In this document: positions 23,846 through 35,949 of the stretch, one piece after another
How the letters are laid out: the number at the start of each line of letters is the position of its first letter
How positions within the stretch are numbered: the stretch's first letter is position 1
NCBI GenBank assembly: GCA_963082975.1
Contig: OY720346.1
Location: 38,529,787-38,593,786, forward strand
Origin: Labia minor
Lineage: Eukaryota; Arthropoda; Insecta; Dermaptera; Spongiphoridae
Length of the DNA: 64,000 bases
Reading direction: 5' to 3'
Made by a program: the position numbers and the translations under genes
Notes under the pieces: generated by a model
Told to the model about the DNA's origin: nothing
The model's database searches: none
Seen by the model: only the letters and a program-made list of their open reading frames with translations

Positions 23846-24189
23846 ATTTATAGATTATTTTTAATTATTTAACAATAAAAAAAGGAAATATTTTCGTTTA
23901 TGTTTCTCAAAATAATAATTAAATAAATGTTTTTTAATAGTTTCACAAGACAATTTTTTTAGGAAAATTTTTTTTTTTTATATTAATTAATTAAATTAAA
24001 TTTATATTAATTAATTAAATTAAATTTAAAAAATAGTAAATTTAATTAAATTAAATTTATGTTAGCAGTGGTGGCATTTTTTATATTTAGTTATACATAT
24101 AAAAAGACTTTTTCACTTTATAAGTAACCTATTTGATTTCCACAAATTATTGATAAATCACTAAATTAAAAAAACCTCTTAATTTTGTA

Positions 24190-24470
24190 CATCCTACGTA
24201 AGGACAACATTTATCAAGTCGGTTATAATGATGAGGTGTCCTGTGATCAATAGAACGGGTCCTATCAACCTTTACCTTGATTTTCTAGATCGGAGGCGCT
24301 ACTTTTTATCATGTAGCTTCCCAATTTTGATCCAGAAGGCTGAATTGGCTCCGTTCCATAGACCTCAGCTAGAAAAAATTCCTTGCCAAGCCCAGGACTT
24401 GAACCCGGGACCAAGAGAATGTCGGCTATCAAGGTTAACACAAAAATATTTCAGTGACCTTGAAAAAAAA
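24190..24470 (-). repeat. Second tRNA-derived SINE-like element
   Basis: The reverse strand has CCCGGGTTCAAGTCCTGGGC, a good pol III B box with T-stem pairing, preceded by a weak head, then a moderately GC-rich body (GGAAGCTACATGATAAAAAG, TAGCGCCTCCGATCTAG). A different family from the AAG-tail SINE. No tail identified. Confidence 0.5.
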
Positions 24471-24713
24471 TCTTATTGAATTTTTATAAATGTGTTATAA
24501 TTATCTATATATATATATATATATCTTTTATTATCTACTCCCTAATTTAATTGCAACATTCAATGATAAGAAAAAATCATCTCACCTATATTTTTTCTCA
24601 ATTGAAAATTTTAATAATAGTATTGATATTTTAAATTTTTAAAAAGTTAATTTTCTAATTAAAAAAATTATATAATACAATTAAAAAGGAGAGTGAATGA
24701 ATGACTTGAATGT

Positions 24714-24739
24714 TATATATATATATATATATATATATG
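24714..24739. repeat. (AT)n microsatellite
   Basis: Pure AT run; similar runs of 10 or more dinucleotides lie near 672, 855, 7450, 10100, 11788, 32422, 44648, 55831 and 58352. Confidence 0.85.
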
Positions 24740-25334
24740 TCTATATACATGCTAGATTCACTTTAAACATCATTAAGGGGATTTCTAGTAAATGTTTCAA
24801 CAGATTCTTAAAGGCCTAGCCAAACACTTTGCCTTCCCTTCTCTTCTCTTCTCTCACCTCTCCCCTCCCCTACACCACCTTCATCTCGTTTTCTCAATAG
24901 GATTTCAAGTACTAATGATCTTCTCCGTAAGCCTCCCTTAAACTAATAGGAGTTTCCATATATTCGCATTGTACTTGTTTACTTAATCATGAATTGCAAT
25001 AGCAAGGTGATATGAGTCCTCATCAGTAAATAGAATAATTATTAATTAATTTAATTAGTTAGTCAATAATCAGATAGTAAATTACAGAGAATAAGTTTCT
25101 TTTAATTACAGTTCTGAGCTGATATAGGCATATCAAACAATTACTTATACATGATACATGGCATATCCATACTTATATTTAGATATCATTTAATAATAAA
25201 ATGTTCTAGAAATTAATTGTTCTATAGTTAGTTCGTTGTTATCTATCATTTATATTAAATATAAATATTAAAAATTTAGAAATTTAAATATAGTAATAAT
25301 CTCTGTAGTTATAGTAGTTATTTGAAAGAGATTT

Positions 25335-25748
25335 GACTATCTATCTATCTCTGTGGCTCTATGGAACTCGAAAGTTTTGGCTGCAGCGACCACATTTCTC
25401 TTAAGTGTTTATATCCTAAGCAATAACCATTCAACTCCTACCCTCTCCCATCGCTCTCACGTCCCTTCCTACATTGTCCACGCACAGCGGACGTTTCCCA
25501 ATCGGTCTCCTCACCAATATATTTTTCACCATTCTTTCCTCTCCCATTCTAGCCACGTGTCCTGCCCATCGCAGCTTTCTCAATTTTATAACCCTAACTA
25601 TCTCTAGAGATGCATAGAGATCATGCAATTCCTTGTTATGCAATCTTCACCAGTCCCCGGTGACCTCATCTTTCTTTGGCCCCTAAATACTGAGAAGAAT
25701 TTTATTTTCAAATACTCTAAATCTACCCTCATCTCTTAAAGTCTTATA
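25335..25748 (-). pseudogene. GATA-tail LINE, C-terminal reverse transcriptase fragment
   Basis: The reverse strand encodes VFENKILLSIFR..., GPKKDEVTGDW, NKELHDLYASLEIVRVIK and KLRKLRWAGHVARMGEER, a widespread C-terminal signature of arthropod non-LTR retrotransposons, followed by GKRPL and a tail ending in GATAGATAGATAG. A 5'-truncated copy of about 410 bp with at least one stop and frameshifts. It is the best preserved copy of this part of the family in the window. Confidence 0.78.
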
Positions 25749-26727
25749 CATAAATTTTACATCACATTAAAGATTAAAATTGAAATTAGTAAAATACTAT
25801 TATAATATGTTCACATCTTTTTAACTATAAAACTGTAAAAAAATGATTTTTAGAGTATATCCTTGAAATAAATATAAAGTCATGACATATAAATATAAAA
25901 AAATGTATTGTAAAATGATTTGTTGTTTTTATTACTAAAAGTTTTGATTAAAGAAAATATATTTAAATCGTTTATATATATAGTATAAATATTAAATGTA
26001 TGTATCACCTATATATCTTAGTTTAATTAATTTGGTTATTGAAATGATATTGATATTTACTTAGAAAGTGTATTTAGAGTGTGAATTGATGGAATTTCCT
26101 ATACTATTTAATAATTGTATTATCTAAGAAGGAAATTTAAATAGAATATTCTCTCTAATGAGTATTACAATAATTTACTTGTCGACTATATCTATAATTA
26201 ATACAATTTTGTAAATTTAATAAAAAATTTTAAAATTTTAATATTTATAAAATTAATAACTTCTTGAATTATTAATATCAACTTGAATACTCTACTATCT
26301 TTTACAATTATTAACTTATATACTAGTATATAAAATTTAACTATTAACTATTTATCCATCTCTATGGCGTTTAAATAATTTATAATTATTATTATTATTA
26401 TAAATCTTTCTTTAAAAGTCTAAAAGGCTATATATAATATATTGAAAAATTATATATATATTGAAAAATGAACAGGAACAAATTTGTTAGATTTGAAAAA
26501 TTAGGCCAACTAATAACTTGGCAACAGATTTCAACAAACTTTTTAAACTAAAAAGAAGAAAAAAAAGGTTTGCCATAAAAGGGTAGAGCACTATTAATAA
26601 AACCAAAGTTATTATTATTATTAATATTATTATATCAAAAATAAAAGGGGAAAAAGAAAGTTTTAGAGTTGTGAAAGTTAAATGATTACTAATAAAGACA
26701 AGTAAACATAAATACGAAGGTGTAGAT

Positions 26728-27540
26728 CAGCGGTGCCCAACCTACGGCCCGCGGGCCGGATCCGGCCCGCGAAGAAGCTCAATCCGGCCCGCGAGCTCCT
26801 AGTCGGATATTCGTAAATTATTGACCAAATACCGCGTATTTTTTAAATTTATTAAAGTATTTTCTGTGAATTTTATTAACTACAATATTTCTGATATTGT
26901 TATATGTATTTTGATTGAATAATTTGTATTTGTACATGACATCGGCATGACACACCGTGTCATGCCGATGTCGACTAGTGCTGCCGCGAGTGGCCGATAG
27001 TCGAGGTGACTACAGAGTGAAGTTAGTTATAATCATGGAGTTAGTTGTGGTAATTATTTCATAGGAGATGCTCACATATGTTTACATTAACTTTTGTGAA
27101 AACTTTAAGTTAATTTTTGATAAATAAGTTATTAAAAAATATAAATTTAATTTTGTGAAAGTTTTATAATATTGAATATTTTTACCCCAAATAATGTCGA
27201 CGAAAAAACGTAAAGTGGATAGTGAGTGCCGCGTTTTTCAAGAGAAATGGACAAACATGTACTTTTTTGTGGCGCAAGGGGAAAAATGCTTATGCCTTAT
27301 TTGCAAGGAAAGTTTATCTGTATTTAAAGAACATAACATCAAACGACATTACGATTCCAAACATAAGCAGACATATAACAAATACGTCGGTGTGTGCCGC
27401 GAAAATAAAATTACAAATTTACAAAGTGAAATTGGCGGATTAACCAAACTATTTAACAACGCGAAAAATATTAATGAGTCGATTGTGCGAGCTAGCTATC
27501 GAGTAGGTCACATAATAGGCAAAGAAGAATCTACACTGTA
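26728..27540 (+). mobile_element. hAT element, 5' part with terminal repeat
   Basis: The terminus CAGCGGTGCCCAACCTACGG is followed by GC-rich palindromic CCCGCGGGCC and CCGGCCCGCG units, a perfect 16-bp hairpin at 26938-26972, and then a BED-finger transposase N-terminus from 27194. The right terminus was not found, and the element seems truncated just after codon 115. Confidence 0.7.
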
Positions 27541-27541
27541 G
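27194..27541 (+). CDS. hAT transposase N-terminal fragment, BED-type zinc finger
   Basis: 115 codons from ATG to TAG. Begins MSTKKRKVDSECRVFQEKW, then CLICKESLSVFKEHNIKRHY and DSKH: C-x2-C at residues 37-40 and the paired His of a BED finger (HIKRHYDSKH, residues 50-59). It continues into ASYRVGHIIGKEES, the start of the segment following the finger in GTF2I-repeat/ZBED-like hAT proteins, and stops where the RNase H-like catalytic domain should begin (family proteins exceed 500 residues). The reading frame up to there is intact, unlike nearly every other transposon gene here. It may encode only a DNA-binding piece, or be a simple truncation. Confidence 0.7.
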   Translation: MSTKKRKVDSECRVFQEKWTNMYFFVAQGEKCLCLICKESLSVFKEHNIKRHYDSKHKQTYNKYVGVCRENKITNLQSEIGGLTKLFNNAKNINESIVRASYRVGHIIGKEESTL

Positions 27542-28072
27542 ATAGATATTCCGTATTATTCATGTTTATTTTAAGTTTATTAATTTAAGTAGAATAAATA
27601 ATTTTTTTTTATCTACCTTCTATGTATTTGGTATGGTATTCTATCCTATTAAATATATTTATTATAAATTACAATATCAGGTGAATGTTATTTTATTTTA
27701 TTTTTTTATAATATCTTCCATTTTTTAAGAAATAAGTCATTTGTTATTAGTATAATACTTTTACGGTAAAACTAGATATTGAGGCAAATCGTTTGGGTAA
27801 TGTGCATTAAACCAACATTTACGATTTCAAATAAGGGAAAAGTACACTGAACTTACAATGATCATGCCGTTTTGTAAATGTGAGCATACGAAGTGGTGCG
27901 CTCTAGCAGTGATTCGCGAACGGCTACTACTCGATCTATATTGAGGTTATGTTTATGCAAATCTTACCTTACAAAGGGACTTCCTGAAATATAATTTTTA
28001 CACTTAACGTTGCTAGTTGGCGCTGCTGATGACAAATTAATAGGATTATAGGATAATTAATTATAATTAATA

Positions 28073-28353
28073 GAGGAGGCAGCTAGCCGAGCGTGTAGCA
28101 TAACAATTTTCTACACAAGAAGTCGGCGTTCGATTCCAATAAGAACAAATTTTTCTAATAAAATTCAATTTAACATCAGCTGCCTCTGGCTCCAGGAACT
28201 GTCATGCGGAAGGCAACGGGAAACCACCGCATTAACATTCCCAAGAAAAATTATCATGGCTGGGAAGCTTCTAAGGCTATCCTAGTCATGATGATAGCCA
28301 AACTCCGAAACGGAGACGGCACCTTAAGAAGAAGAATTATAAGAAGGGAGTCC
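28073..28353 (+). repeat. tRNA-derived SINE with AAG tail, short copy
   Basis: Head GGCAGCTAGCCGAGCGTGTA (A box) and GGCGTTCGATTCCAATAAGA (B box 28129-28138), then CATCAGCTGCCTCTGGC as in the 21839-22368 copy, GCAACGGGAAACCACCGCAT, GATGATAGCCAAACTCCG and AAGAAGAAGAATTATAAGAAG. Chance open frames across it are not coding. Confidence 0.68.
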
Positions 28354-28639
28354 CTTACTGGGGACAAGGTTTTAAAAGATGCAACTGTTAAGGAACATGT
28401 TTCTCAAAAAAATGCATTTGTAAAAATGCTGGAATATTGTGCAATTCTAAGTATCACAATATCAATTCTTGTTCAAACATTAGGTCCAATACGTAATTTC
28501 TAGTGTCCCTTATTATAAAATTTAACTTTTATACCAATGAAAAGTATGTTAAAATAATATATTTTCTATTAAATAATAATAATAAAAACGTAATTGACTG
28601 CAATAATATTTTTAATTTATTTGTATTCCAACTTTCCTT

Positions 28640-28785
28640 AAAATATGAAGGCAAGAGTACACATTTGCCGGGAAATGTATATATACATTATATTCTGTTC
28701 ACTTTCACCTTGCTTTTTGGGAAATGTACACATTCAATGGTAAAAGTGTACATTTCCCAAGAGTGTACATTTACCGTAACATATA
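28640..28785. repeat. Hairpin with repeated AATGTACAC motif
   Basis: Perfect 15-bp arms TTGGGAAATGTACAC (28717-28731) and GTGTACATTTCCCAA (28746-28760) with a 14-nt loop. Further versions flank it: GTACACATTTGCCGGGAAAT to the left and GTGTACATTTACCG to the right. Probably a short MITE. Confidence 0.6.
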
Positions 28786-28856
28786 TATATTGAATTATTT
28801 TTTTTAATTTTTGTAAACTTGGAATTGAATTTTGAACCTTAATTAATCTTCAATTA

Positions 28857-28867
28857 CGCGCGCGCGC

Positions 28868-28900
<33 letters not shown>
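28857..28900. repeat. (CG)6 joined to (TTA)n microsatellite
   Basis: Six CG steps at 28857-28868 run straight into about eleven TTA units. A CG run of this kind is out of place in DNA this AT-rich; alternating CG is a potential Z-DNA former. Confidence 0.75.
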
Positions 28901-29895
28901 AACACACACAAATAAAAATTAATATGATGGGTCATTTTGCTATTATAAATATTATTTAAGTAATTTAAAAACTTAGTAAAGTAGAAAAGTAGAAAAGTTA
29001 CTGTAACATAAAATTTAACACATAAATACAACATATTTTTTTTTTGTATTTTTTCAAGGTCTAGGAAAGGATCCCTCTTCATTCTTTTATTTCATTGTAC
29101 TGTTTTCTCGTTTCTTTTGTGGGGGTGAAGGTGGGGTTGGGAGAGTGGAAAGAGGTGGGGAGGGAAATAGGGAGTTTCTTTATTCTATCACGTTTGGTGT
29201 GAATATATAAAACATACATTCAACGTGCACGTGACGGAAGGGTTGCTAGGGTGTATTCCACCCTACAAACATTCACCAAAGTAAGCATCATTAAAGAAAG
29301 ATGTCTCGGTTTAGAGACATGATAAATACACACTCTCCATGGAATTTCTTTTGTTTGGGAATATTTTCCCTTCCCTTTCTCATCCTCTCTCTCTCTCTTT
29401 TTCATTTTTCATTTTTATTTATACCCATAAATTAATGATATCAATTATATCAAATATTAATTGATTTATAAAGTAATTAATAAAAATTAAACTACCAAAT
29501 AAATAATATGTATTGTTTGGGTAAATTAGTTTTTTGATTATCAATTTTGGGAGAGGAGAAGTGAAGAAAAAGTGATTGAGGGGGAAAAAAGGAGGGGAGG
29601 GAGTATCATCTATTTTCCACTTCATCACCACTCAAATAAGGAATATCTTTTTCTCATTTTCTCGTTTTATGTCAACTAACGATTTCTTTATATATATATA
29701 TAGATCTAGATCGAGAAAAGAGTTCACTGACACTGAGAGGTCGAGATTTTTTCTTAACTATTATTTAAAAAAAAAAAATCATGGTCTTATCATATTGAAT
29801 GAGAATCTTTAATAATGTAATTATATTTGGTATTAATGATTTAAAAAAATCTTGCGGTTCAAATTTCAAGTAGGTAAGATAAACTAACCCTTTTT

Positions 29896-30486
29896 ACTAT
29901 CTCGCTAGAGATAGTATTGCGATCACGACAATTTTCGATGTCGAGATTTTGATGTTTTTATACGTTTTGAAGGTCCCTGAGTCATTTTCACTAAGAATGA
30001 GAAAAATGTCTGTCTGTGTATATGTGTGTATGTAGACAAGATTACGCAAAAACGGTTTGAACTAGAATAATGAAATTTGGTACACGGGCATTCGTAGTTT
30101 TCTATCAACTTTTGAGAAATGTAGCTCATTCGGAAGAGGGTTTCATCATTGCCTACCACGTTTTCATTTTTTTTTCCCTCTGAACTGACCGTAAAAATAA
30201 AGATATACGTTTGATAGTTTTCCACATGATTAAAAATTGTATAAAAATGTTATATAGAGAATTTATGCTTGATTGGATCGCTGAGAGTTAATTTTTTAAG
30301 TTTCTTAACACGACTGCCAATCACGCTCCAGCACGAGACTTAGTGCCATCAACAAAGAGCCAAACAAGCGCTGGTCTATTAAATATTATTTATTAATTTT
30401 AAATTATAATTAAATTAAATTTAAATATAATATATGTTAATTAATCAAATTCAAATTTGCGAGATAGTCGATGGAGACACTCCAGA
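29896..30486 (-). repeat. L-family element, copy c
   Basis: Reversed full-length copy. On its own strand it starts TCTGGAGTGTCTCCATCGAC and ends TGATCGCAATACTATCTCTA then GCGAGATAGT. This end is a palindrome (ACTATCTC-tag-CGAGATAGT). Inside are CTACATACACACATATACAC and the conserved TTTGAGAAATGTAGCTCATT block (as read on the + strand). Confidence 0.72.
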
Positions 30487-32418
30487 TTTTTTCCATAATG
30501 AGCAATTTATTTTAATGATATTGCTATATATACAACCTACCGTGAAGATAAAATGATTTTTTTTCTGCTCCATTAGATTTTAAAGATGGTTTAAATTTAC
30601 AGAGATGGATGAGACGAATGGGCCTATGACCATAACATACTCACCACCGAAATCAAATTATAGTAGTTGTTTTAGTTGGGTGAAAAGGGGGAGGGGGCGT
30701 GAAGCAAAAATATATGAAATCGTGACCTGAACGATACCAAATCTTCAATCTAGTGGCACATATGCGTGCCACAAACAAAACGCGGCTCTTGTTACTGCTG
30801 CTGCTGCTCAAGCTTGCCTGAGATATTGATTCTCTTATACGCAACGACTGCAGGGCAAGACTATATAGGCATGAGCACACAGGGCAGGGCAGGGCAAGGG
30901 GTGCCCTTCTTTGGGCAGTGGGATGCTGGCTGGCTCTCTCTAAATGCCACCATCGTCTTAAGGGAATTCGCGCGTCCCACCAACAAACCTACACACCCCT
31001 CACAAACTTCAAGTACTGTTTTACCCTTAAAAAAAAAAAAATTAAAATCAGCTTTTTTAATTCATTTATATAACATCTTTATTAATTTTAAAAAAAATAA
31101 TTTATTCAAAGAAGAGCTTCTATGAATTTTCCCTGAATGATTTGAAAGGTGAATGGTAATTGAATTGAAAATTACTCCCTTCATCATTAACATTATTTTA
31201 ATTTTAAATGAATTTATTTAAGAATTTACATATATAATAATTAAATTTCATATTTTATTATAGTTATATAGAAAATAATAGAAAGTATAATTATTTTTAT
31301 ATTTTAATTAATTTTTGATTAAATGGATCTATATATATAAAAAAGAATAGAAAATTTAAAATTTTTCTAAACATACCTAAAATTTTAATATAAATCTTAA
31401 TTATTATATATTAAAAATTAAAATTATTATATTTTAAAAATTAAAATACAATATAGATTATATAAAAAATATACTAATATTAAAAAAATGAAAAATAATA
31501 AAAACTAGAGATGTTATACGAATTTATTACATACTATTTTGATTTAAAAAGTCTAAAAATAAAGCAAATAATCAAATTAATTCGATTTACAAAATTATTT
31601 ATTTATTTTAATACTAAAAATATTATAATTAAAATACAATTATCATTTTTAAAAAATAAATTAAATTAATTTTTTATTTGTTTTAGTTTTTGTATAATAA
31701 AATTTTATTTGAAAATTAATTATTCATTTTGAATTATTTTTAATTAAAATATATTAAGTATAGATTAACTCATTAGGTATACAATCCTTTAGAAAAAAAA
31801 AATAGGGTTCCATTTTTTTTTTAAATCATTCCCTCATTTATTTTGAAAAAATAATTATTTTGTATTTAATGATTTTATTCTGAATATTTTTGTTTTCGCA
31901 CTTCATTCATTTATTATTATAAGTAGGTATATCTTATTATTTATAATTATTATAAAAAAATATTATTTTTCAATATATAGAACTAATGTTTACTTTTTTT
32001 AAATTAATTTATTGATTGATGGAATAAATGGAAAGAAAAAAAATCGATCAATATGAGAATGAAGAATTGAGAGAGAGAGAAAGAGATAAATCTAATATAT
32101 TTAGATATGTTGTTAGATATTATATAAATATAAATAAATAAGTATTTTCTTTTTTTAATATGATGGATAGTTTAAAATTGAGGAGTGATTAGAATGGTTG
32201 AAATGAGATGATAATCGGTTAGATTCACATGTCTAATATTATTGGGGACGAAACGAAAGCTCATTTTCAAGTTATAAAAATTGATTCCCCACACAAGATT
32301 GATTACGACTCGGGGATTAAGCGTACAATCATCGATTTTATACGCATGAAAATAATTTATCTAGAAAATACAAAACTATCCTTTTTATTTCTTTTACTTC
32401 TTTACCAATCAATTCAAT

Positions 32419-32456
<38 letters not shown>

Positions 32457-32689
32457 AGAGAAAGAAAGAGAGAGAGGGTGGAGCAGCATATATAGTTTTG
32501 ATGCTTCAGAGATGAATTTTATTAACAAATTCTTATTGAGGTGTACGGTTTGAAGACAGTCAATTGGAATTCGCTCTTTCTTCAAGTATTTCCACAGTTA
32601 TATAACATTTCTGCCTCCTTACAGTTACAGACAGATTTATTTTTTAAAGTCTTCACTACCAAGTGTCGATTGCGATTGAATATTACATT
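30487..32689. other. Anonymous AT-rich DNA around a GC-rich island
   Basis: Besides the island at 30680-31020 it is AT-rich, with an (AT)n followed by a GA-rich run at 32420-32480. No coding recognised. Confidence 0.5.
30680..31020. other. GC-rich island in the large intron
   Basis: Clearly richer in G, C and CpG than its flanks (GTGCCACAAACAAAACGCGG, GACTGCAGGGCAAGACTATA, CAGGGCAGGGCAGGGCAAGG, GGAATTCGCGCGTCCCACC). Contains a (CTG)4 run and a GGGCA minisatellite. No exon structure or protein family was recognised in any frame. It could be an intronic promoter or enhancer, or an unrecognised element. Confidence 0.4.
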
Positions 32690-33330
32690 ATATATGCTCG
32701 AAGAATTTTGAATTATTTCGAAGAGTAGTTATTAATTCATCAATATCCATTTTGTTCCATTCAAAGTAATTCTCCTCAGATATAATGCACTTATGCCAGC
32801 TGAAATATGCTTTTCGGTATGACCATCAGCTCGTTCTTCGATTCCGAATTTATCTCATCAATTGTGGCAAAACGCTTTCCTTTCATTGGTCCCTTCAGTT
32901 TTGGGAACAGGGAGCTAAATCTGATGAATATGGTGGTTGAGGCATGATTATGGTGTTGTTTTTGGCCAAAAAATTACGAACAAGCAATGATGTGTGAGCT
33001 GGTGCATTATCGTGATGCAGAATCCATGTTTTGTTTTTCCGCAATTCCGATCGTTTGAGCCGTATTGCTTCACGCAAACGTTGTATAACTTCCTTGTAGT
33101 ATTCCTTATTAACAGAACGGCCGTTCGAAACCATTTTCTTGTTTTAATGTTGGAGCACTTTATTCCAATTTTAACGCAAAATTTAATACAGATTCTTTGA
33201 TACATTTTTTAAGTAAAAAATCGAAGAACACACAATTTTTTCAGTTGTTAAAACAAACTACTAATCCAAAATGGCTGATAATGTCAATATATGAGAAAAA
33301 TATGTGTACCATCTGACCTTCTTATAGATT
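32690..33330 (-). pseudogene. Mariner fragment with internal deletion
   Basis: The reverse strand shows the N-terminus MYQRICIKFCVKIGIKCS, then a jump to the catalytic core: SVNKEYYKEVIQRLREAIRL, KNKTWILHHDNAPAHTSLLV, PQPPYSSDLAPC, then in another frame AYFSWHKCIISEENYFEWNK and MDIDE. HHDNAPAH holds the second catalytic Asp. About 500 bp of the usual ORF is missing between the N-terminus and the core. Best preserved mariner core in the window, still frameshifted after DLAPC. Confidence 0.8.
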
Positions 33331-35949
33331 TTTCTAGAATTAAGAGTTCGTTGTAATTTCTACTGGTAATTTTTCCTATCTATCCGATATTCATTTTCTC
33401 AGTACCTTTATTCCCTTATTCTTCTCTAATAATCTAGTTATTTATGTTGGGTGGTATAGTCTTATATCTCGTGTAACCGCTTTCGTTTCATTTATTTTTG
33501 TTAAGTGGCTTCAACTGGATTATGTTTTTCGATTGCTTATCTTATAGGTTCTTTCTCTTTTCTATGGTTGTTTTGAGTTATTACTCAATTTGTTTGTCTT
33601 TGAACTTTGAGTACCTTATGGCTGTAATTATATGACCGTGATTTTTTCTATATACACATCATCCTGTATGTAATTTTTCTGTATTACTAAACGTTTTAGG
33701 AAGTTGGTGATTCCAATTTTGTGGATTTCTTTATGAATTTATGAGTTGAGTTTGTTTGGTTATTCTCTATAAAATACTTATTTAGGACGATCACGTCTTG
33801 GACAAAATTTTAAGCATATGAATTTATAAAGTCAATTTCATTTTTTTTAATAATATCATTCCGGGGATTTTAGCCACTGTTTCATGCTGATCATTGGGAG
33901 TTGATGAGGGGGTAGGAATGTAGATAGGATAATTGGATAATACGAATATGGGTCCGGACATGATTACCGTCAATGAGTGGACTTAAGAGACAATCAAGGG
34001 ACCCGTGGGCAGGGACACAACCATGAAATAGGCTTATCCTCACTGGGACCTGTTTTATTAAATATAAAACAAATATTTTTAATTAATAATTACGTGTGTC
34101 TAAAGCAAAATAAAAAGCGATAGTTTTGACACCAATTTCGTCTGAGGCACAAGATTAGCTGCGGAACTGATTAAAATCATAAATTAAATACTTAATAAAA
34201 TTTATTCTCTAAATGAGAAGTGAGATCATATAACAAAATTTCAACCAACACTTGATCAACTAAATTTGATTTCAGATCCTTATAATATGTATTTTATTAG
34301 GAATTATCTTCTAATCTGTAAAGATTTTTACATATCTCCGCGAATCATGCATTTTGTTAACCGAAAAAAGTATTTTTAGCATGATGTCCGTCCGTCTGTA
34401 CATTGTGTGTCCGTATAGACGTGTATAGCTTGAACGCCTCAACGGATTTTGATAAAATTTGGTATATTTAGTTAATGCATCAGTACCACAAATTCATCAA
34501 CTTTTGGTGATTATCTGAAAACCGGAAGTGGTAGTTTTCAAAGAATTAATTTTATGTTCATTGTCTCAAAATATTTCACTTAAAATATAGTAGTAATTAA
34601 TAATTTATTAATTAAACTAAAAATAAAAACTAAGATAATATACTTTAGTCATTTTAATTCAAGTTTTAAATTTTTTTTATACTTTATAATTATATATATA
34701 TATATACGATATATATAATATTGTTTGAAAATCAATTTATTTCAAAACTTCGGTTGGTTCTGTGTCTGGCCACAGCTCATATTTTTTCGTTTTATTTTTA
34801 TAATTTATTCGCGTATATTCGTATACCTACACAAAATATATCTTATTATTATTATTAATAATGGCTAAAGAAAAATTTGTATAGAATAAAAACATTTCAT
34901 ATTAAAATGTGAAAGGATATTTTTATCCAATGAGATAATTATATTCTTGAGATCTTTAAATAAATGGTTGTTAAGTTTACCATCCATGAGTTAAATATTT
35001 ATTAAATTAAGTGGGTCATTGGGAGTGCTAAGCAATTTTTGAATTCTTCCCAAACTAATAATTTCAATCTGGCAAATCTCGATACTGATTGGAATTTATT
35101 TTATTGTGTTTCAATCGATTTTGATTCCAACCGTCATTGGATCATAAATCTTGTCCCAGATACCTCCGGGATTCCTGCATTACACCCCCTAACCACACTA
35201 GTGAGGCAACGCCACAGGGACAATGATGGTCATAAACCTAATTTACATATCAGATAAAGGGTTAACATTCCCAGACAATAGTCTTTAAACTACCATTGAA
35301 GTGGTCTAATTCATTTCCACCATATATGCATATTTTATTATCATAATATTTCTCTTTATTTATTAATTTATTTTTTTGCTTTTTTTAAAAAAAAAAAATA
35401 AACAATCCAGATTAATTAAAAAGTCTTAAAATCTTTTTCACTTTTTATCACGCGATAATATTATTAAATTCAATGTTGTATTTAATGGAAAAAATAAATT
35501 AAGTAAATAAAATGAGAAAATTAAATACTTTTAATAACATAATTAATAAATGTATCTTTATTAGATAAGCCAACAAAAAACTATTAAACTTTTTATATGC
35601 TTTATAAATTTTCTAATAAAGTCAAGGCCAAAAACAAGTTTTGCATCTTATTAAAGAAATCAACCACCTTCATTCAGGAGATGGTGGTGTGTAAAAAAAA
35701 AGAGGAAAATAACTGAAATATGAAAAGTAGTCTGTGTCAGTTTGTTAACATTATGAAATTTATTAAATAGTTAAATACTGTTGGATTTTAAATGATTAGA
35801 TGGCGCCACATATTCTATTCTCTTTCACCTCCCCCATGTTATTTTAATATTTTTATTTAAACTAGAAAGAATCTAGAACGCTCATATATATATAAGAAAA
35901 GAGAAAAACAAGACATGAATTAAGTCTATGTACACCAACATTATATATA
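33331..35949. other. Mostly anonymous DNA with R copy G
   Basis: 33400-34060 is less AT-rich than average (GGGTCCGGACATGATTACCG, GGGACCCGTGGGCAGGGACA) and may be an old element I cannot name. 35040-35260 is similar (CCCCCTAACCACACTAGTGA). No intact gene. Confidence 0.45.
34321..34780 (-). repeat. R-family element, divergent copy G, 3'-truncated
   Basis: Reads backwards through ATCTCCGCGAATCATGC, the block before the GGAC tract, a GTCCGTCCGTCTG tract, the ATCGG-like segment (CAACGGATTTTGATAAAATT), ACCGGAAGTGG, and a degenerate end CTGGCCACAGCTCA. The TGACGTCA pair is absent; the middle is AT-rich and matches copy H rather than A-F. Older subfamily. Confidence 0.7.

Noticed and set aside
24372..24424. 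B-box GGTTCAAGTCC as a tRNA gene
   Set aside because: No matching A box or acceptor stem; it is better read as a SINE-like element.
29100..29175. G-rich stretch as a G-quadruplex
   Set aside because: Runs of three or more G are present but the loops are too long for a canonical four-run motif.
32229..32495. 88-codon + strand open frame
   Set aside because: The second half is an (AT)n/(GA)n tract and the first half has no family resemblance or splice context.
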